From Nannobrachium achirus (Eukaryota > Chordata > Actinopteri > Myctophiformes > Myctophidae): DNA of 64,000 nucleotides. This document shows positions 59,663-64,000 of the stretch, one piece after another. The first letter of the stretch is position 1. The number at the start of each line of letters is the position of its first letter. The stretch is from assembly GCA_963921795.1 (NCBI GenBank), contig OY997650.1, positions 920,650-984,649 of the forward strand, in the 5' to 3' direction. The notes under the pieces were generated by a model, which did not search any database, was not told the origin of the DNA, and saw only the letters and a program-made list of their open reading frames with translations. Made by a program: the position numbers and the translations under genes.

Positions 59663-61660
59663 AAACCACAACATGGCTGCTATGCAAGCAAGGATTATTG
59701 TTGGAGAACGTGGAGGAAGGATTTTGGTTTATCAGGACTTCAGGTACCAACGGCACCAAATGAGAGGTGGTAATATCCAGTGGCGGTGCTGGCGAAGAGA
59801 TTGTAGGTCAAGATTGATCACAAACCTGTTTGACGTGGATAGTGCAAATCCAAATATTCAAATTCTAGACTCCAATGACCATGGACATCCCCCGGACGCG
59901 CCAATGGTCAACCGAGCACAATTCCGCCAGGACCTTTTGGGAGAAGTAAGACAGGACCCAACCGTGCCAGTTCGACGGGTTTATGATGCAGCATTTGTGA
60001 GAGCGCGTCGGCAGGCCCAGCGAGGTGAAAGAGCTGACATTCCACGCTTTGATGCTGTCAGAACCTCCATGCAGAGAGCTAGGTTGGAGCAAATGCCACC
60101 TATTCCACAAACTGCAGACGAAGTAGTCATCGAGGGGCCATGGGCCCAAACATGGGCCCAGGAACGGTTTCTTTTACATTCGGACGATCAATGGGGCATA
60201 AATGTATTTGCAACTGATGAGAACCTCCTAAAGCTTCGACAGTGCCGAACCATTTATATGGATGGTACCTTCAGGAGCTGCCCTAGGCCTTATTATCAGG
60301 TCTTCACTATCCTTGGAAGCTCCAATGGATTTGTACTCCCACTTGTCCATGTCCTGATGGAACGGCGCACAATTGGCCATTATAGAAATGCCTTACAAGC
60401 AATTAAAAGGGCCATACTGCATCTTAGCCATCACAACTGGCGCCCCCAGGTCATTGTGATTGACTTTGAACAAGGAATGAAGACGGCCCTGGAAACCGAA
60501 TTCCCTCAAGCCACAGTCAACGGCTGCTACTTTCACTTTGACCAGTCGCTTTGGAGAAGGGTCCAACGACTCGGATTGGCGGTTCCCTATCGCCAGGACC
60601 AGGACCTGGCAGAGATAATTAGAAAGGTCATGGCCCTGGGTTTTCTGCCTTTACCTCTCGTGCAGTTGCATTTCAACCAACTTCGTGATGGCAGGCACAC
60701 AAGACAGGTGGCTAACCGCTTCCCCGCGCTGGATGAGTTCTTCACTTATGTGAGGGACACTTACCTCAGACCAGGCTGCTTCTTTCCACCTGCGATGTGG
60801 AACGTGTTCGAGAGGAATATGGACCAAAGAACAAACAATCACGTTGAATGTGAGTGTTGTTAATTGTTAATAACTATCCACTGTGAAGCATTAGCATCAT
60901 TAAAATACTTAATTCATCATTAGTAAAATGATTCATACTTTACTAAGCATTAGTAAACAAGGTTATAGGCTACAGTAGTTTTTATTTTGTACATTGATAC
61001 AATACTTATTTATCCACAAGGGGGTTGTTAATGTGTGCTTCACTTCGTCCACACAGTTAATTTAAATCACTTAACAAAGCACCAAATAATCACCATTCAG
61101 AGATGATTCAGGTGCCACAGCAGCACAACAACCAATCATATGAAACAGTTAAGAGGACAGGAAGTGATGCCCACCTTTCACACAAAGGCTTATGAAACAA
61201 TTTACAAAGTATTAGACTACAACCATTTAGCACATTAGAATTATGTTATCAATCGGTAGTAAAATGCTTAACTGTGTTTACTAATGTTTAGTAATGCACA
61301 AGTAATGCTTTATAAATGATGATTTCATGATGATTTAAGTATCTTCTAATGCAAGTTTATAAATGAAATGTTTATAACTGTATTTACTAATGCTTATTAT
61401 AAAACAGGTAGTCAGGCTCTCAATGGAAAACAGGCTCTCAGGTTCAGTGACTGCCCTGCCTACGGAACTCGCCTTTGGCTCGTTACTGCAGCAATGCTGT
61501 CGGGCCAAATAACTGTGATAATGCACACCCTCTCGTGTAATATTGCTTAAGTAATGTATTATTAATTAATGACATACAATTCAACCATACAAATGTGGTG
61601 TGTGGTTGCTATGACACAGGTCATACTTGCAAATGAATTCCGTCTTAACATTTGAATTTA

Positions 61661-61716
<56 letters not shown>

Positions 61717-62049
61717 TGCTATATATAGGCTAGTGCTACTGTGGGGGTAATTTCTATTTTTCATTTGATATATATATATTTTTTAGCTTACCACCGCATC
61801 ATGAACGACACAGTGCTTGTACGCCATCCTTCACTGTGGCTATTCATCCGGCATTTAAAAGATCGCCAGACACTGACAGAAGAAAGGATGATGATGGCAG
61901 AGAGAGGTGAGGCAGCTCCACCAAGGCGAAGGAAGTGGAGGCGGCTAGAGAGTCGCCTTCTGAGACTGAAGGATCAATATAATAATGGAGACAGAGACAT
62001 TGATTCCTTCTGGAGAGCAGTATCTAACTGCATTCGTGAATTCCGTTAG
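59663..62049 (+). CDS. FLYWCH zinc finger + MULE transposase-domain protein, 479 aa (spliced)
   Basis: Coding exon 2 59673-60849 (acceptor TCCTATTTTCAG at 59662) joins exon 3 61787-62049 in phase 1, giving 479 residues and a TAG stop. The start is ATG 59673 (CACAACATGG); the in-frame ATG at 59604 is intronic. Residues ~8-74 are a FLYWCH-type finger with F23, Y25, W37, C39, C44, H70 and H72. Residues ~190-395 are a MULE transposase domain: D197 in MDGTF, D264 in VIDFEQG, C285-x2-H288 and E392 in NNHVES give an intact DDE triad. C-terminal Arg/Lys-rich helix from exon 3. Such proteins come from Mutator-like transposons and some are host genes (FLYWCH family knowledge). No stops or frameshifts, so it is either a young transposon copy or domesticated. 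I did not find matching terminal inverted repeats. Confidence 0.85.
60850..61786 (+). other. intron 2 of the MULE gene
   Basis: Donor GTTGAAT|GTGAGTG, acceptor TATTTTTTAG|CTTACC. It splits the codon directly after the catalytic Glu. It contains (TA)n at 61661-61713 and AT-rich sequence rich in AAGCATTAGTAAAC and complements. A weak acceptor at 61407 leads into a frame with an immediate TAG and was not used. Confidence 0.75.
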
Positions 62050-63580
62050 AGCAGTGTTCAGTGTCCATGCCAGAGACTTGGCCTTGTCCGTGGCAAATTT
62101 TTGTTTTACACACCATTATTTTGATAATATTCAATAATTGTAATCAGTAATAGCCAATTACTGAACTTCCAGTCTCCAGGTTTCAGAATAAGTATGACAC
62201 TGATACAACAACACTATGGCTCATTATGAGTCCACTCTCAAATGTTTTATTTGCAATTTGGTTCTATGTTATTGTCATTTAGGGCTATCTCTTTATTTTT
62301 TTCCGGTATTGTTCCACAAAAAAAATCCACCATGAACCAACAGGGCGATGACCCCTGTGGTGAAGACTTGGCCTTGTCTGTGGCATTTATTTTGTTATAA
62401 TCTTTTTTTATATACCATTACTGAATGCCAAGTCTCCGGGTTTTCTTCTTTCTTCTTCAGAATATGTAAGTCACTTATTTACACTATGGTTCTCATTTTT
62501 TATTTTATTTGCAAGAACCGCCTAACAATGAGAGGTAAGGATTTACAGACCTGTTTGGGTCATTCAGGGATATTTCTTTCTTCTTTTTTTCTGGTTAAAA
62601 GATTGTCCACTTATTTTGTATATCCCTGGCAAAAATATAGGCCTGTATAATTTTGACAAAACTATCCACCACTAGCCAACATGGTGAAGACGCCTGTGGC
62701 AAAGACATGTCCTTGTCTGTGGCATTTTTATTTTATTTAAAAAAATACCATTAAAATGTTCTAAGGTTCTAAAGTCTACAGGTTTTCTTTAGAATAAGTA
62801 TGACACTGATTTACAACACTATGGCTCATTATGAGTCCACTCTCAAATGTTTTATTTGCAATTTGGTTCTATTTGTACTCTTTCAGAGTTACATACATGT
62901 TATTGTCATTCAGGGCTATCTCTTTATTTTTATTTTCCGGTATTATTAATGTCCACTCATTTTGCCCAAAAATATAATTTAGAAAAAAAGTCCACGATGA
63001 GCCAACAGGGCGATGACCCCTGTGGCGAAGACTTGTCCTTGTCCGTGGCATTATTATTATATATTTTTTAATACTCTTTTTTTACATACCATTACTGGAT
63101 GCCAAGTCTCTGGGTTTTCTTCAGAATATGTAAGTCACTTATTTACTACAACACTATGGTTCTCATTTTTTATTTTATTTTATTGCAAGGACAATGAGAG
63201 CCGATTTACAGACTTGTTGGGTCATTTCTTTCTTCTTTTTTTCTAATAAAAATATTGTCCACTTATATTGTATATCCCTGGTAAAAAATATATTTCATTT
63301 TGACAATAAATATTCAACATGTCCGTGGCATTTTTCTTTCTTTTTTTTAACATTAAAATGTTCTTATTTTGATCATAAGACACAATTACTAAATACCCAA
63401 GTCTCTCGGTTTTCTTCAGAATATGTATGTCACTTCACTTATTTTCTACAACACTATGGCATATTAGGAGTCCAACTAGTACCAGAGCTTCTCAATTTTA
63501 TTTATATTTGCAAGGACTGCATGTTCAGGGCTATTTCTTTATGTTTTTCTGGTAATAATATTAAAGACCTGCTCCAGTCA
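62050..63580 (+). repeat. degenerate ~290-340-bp tandem repeats in and beyond the MULE 3' UTR
   Basis: GAGACTTGGCCTTGTCCGTGGCA begins right after the stop (62070). Related starts lie at 62364, 62703, 63025 and 63316. Each unit also carries CCAAGTCTCCGGGTTTTCTT, ACACTATGG and TCTTTATTTTT. AATAAA at 63305 is a possible poly(A) signal. Confidence 0.8.
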
Positions 63581-63602
63581 AATCATGTTTTTTTTAATCT
63601 TA

Positions 63603-63850
63603 TACCAGTAAGACTCCCTAGTCGGGAGATAAGAGACAGTCAGGAGCAGTGTCCAAAAATGTATTTAAAAAAAATTGGCCTGATGGAGGCGCTATATGGG
63701 ACAGATCCATGTTGATGACATGAGTGTAGACATACTGTGTACCGATTTGCGTGATTTTAGGGCAAGAATTGTAGGAGCTGTCGAAAAATGTGTATTGCAA
63801 GAATCGGCCTCATGGTGGCGCTAGAAGAGGGCCATGTGAGAAATGAGGGG
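63603..63850. mobile_element. GCGACCGTCAGGTCGC-type element, left part
   Basis: CCAGTAAGACTCCCTAGTCGG then GAGACAGTCAGGAGCAGTGT...GGTGGCGCTAGAAGAGGGCC. The terminal hairpin is degraded. Confidence 0.65.
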
Positions 63851-64000
63851 TGGGGTCTCTGCGCTGTCGAGGCAGACGAATAGGTACCGGCCCCGGCTCT
63901 CTCGGCCGCTCCTAGCCCGAGTTACGGCATTTCATGTGCGCTGCAGTGGCGGGGGTCCTCCACTGGGGGGGCCACCACTTTTGCATCCGTTCTGGAGCAC
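63851..64000. other. GC-rich end of window
   Basis: GC-rich sequence with GGCCCCGGCTCTCTCGGCCG. No ORF or repeat family recognised. Confidence 0.4.

Noticed and set aside
61390..61550. extra coding exon of the MULE gene after the acceptor at 61407
   Set aside because: In the required phase it gives an early stop, whereas direct joining of 60849 to 61787 restores the expected NNHVES motif.

Overview
The window looks like teleost fish nuclear DNA. It has spliced genes with GT-AG introns and canonical poly(A) signals. Interspersed repeats of fish type are abundant: hAT-type MITEs with 8-bp target duplications, a V-SINE-like tRNA-derived SINE with the conserved 'TGTGGAGTTTGCATG' core, LINE 3' ends with tetranucleotide tails, and foldback elements. 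Microsatellites and minisatellites are extremely dense. No prokaryotic operons, rRNA or CRISPR arrays are visible. Most long ORFs here are tandem arrays that happen to be open, not genes.

Three genes can be assembled by matching splice sites and intron phase. (1) Plus strand, about 2.86-29.5 kb: a 15-exon gene (5' end not found) encoding roughly 746 residues. It has SUMO-consensus-like N-terminal repeats, an acidic/basic stretch, a domain present in two copies (exons 4-7 and 9-11) separated by a small C2HC zinc-finger exon, and a C-terminal predicted coiled coil followed by a low-complexity Asn/Pro/Gln tail. All 14 junctions are in phase and an AATAAA lies 70 bp past the stop. I do not recognise the family. 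(2) Minus strand, about 54.5-40.9 kb: eight phase-compatible exons with a 1.25-kb RGG-repeat exon, acidic exons, and four exons paralogous to exons 1-2 of gene 1. The two loci converge. (3) Plus strand, about 58.65-62.05 kb: a compact three-exon gene with CCAAT and TATA boxes. It encodes a complete 479-aa FLYWCH zinc finger plus MULE transposase protein with an intact DDE triad.

Layout: 0-2.7 kb, LINE ends, microsatellites and a GC-rich block; 2.8-29.6 kb, gene 1 with introns full of minisatellites and hAT elements; 29.6-36.2 kb, intergenic satellites (19-bp, 25-bp telomere-like and 30-bp arrays) and MITEs; 36.2-40.8 kb, mostly repeats and unassigned sequence; 40.9-54.5 kb, gene 2, again with large arrays and hAT insertions; 54.5-58.6 kb, two large foldback elements; 58.6-62.1 kb, the MULE gene; 62.1-64 kb, degenerate ~0.3-kb tandem repeats and another dispersed element.

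Two patterns stand out. First, at most exon boundaries of genes 1 and 2 the splice site plus adjoining exon bases has been copied into a tandem array or duplicate. Second, one ~60-80-bp palindrome (core AGATCTACAAGC...GCTTGTAGATCT) recurs about 20 times, mainly inside MITEs with different terminal repeats, and its outer arms differ between families but still pair with each other.
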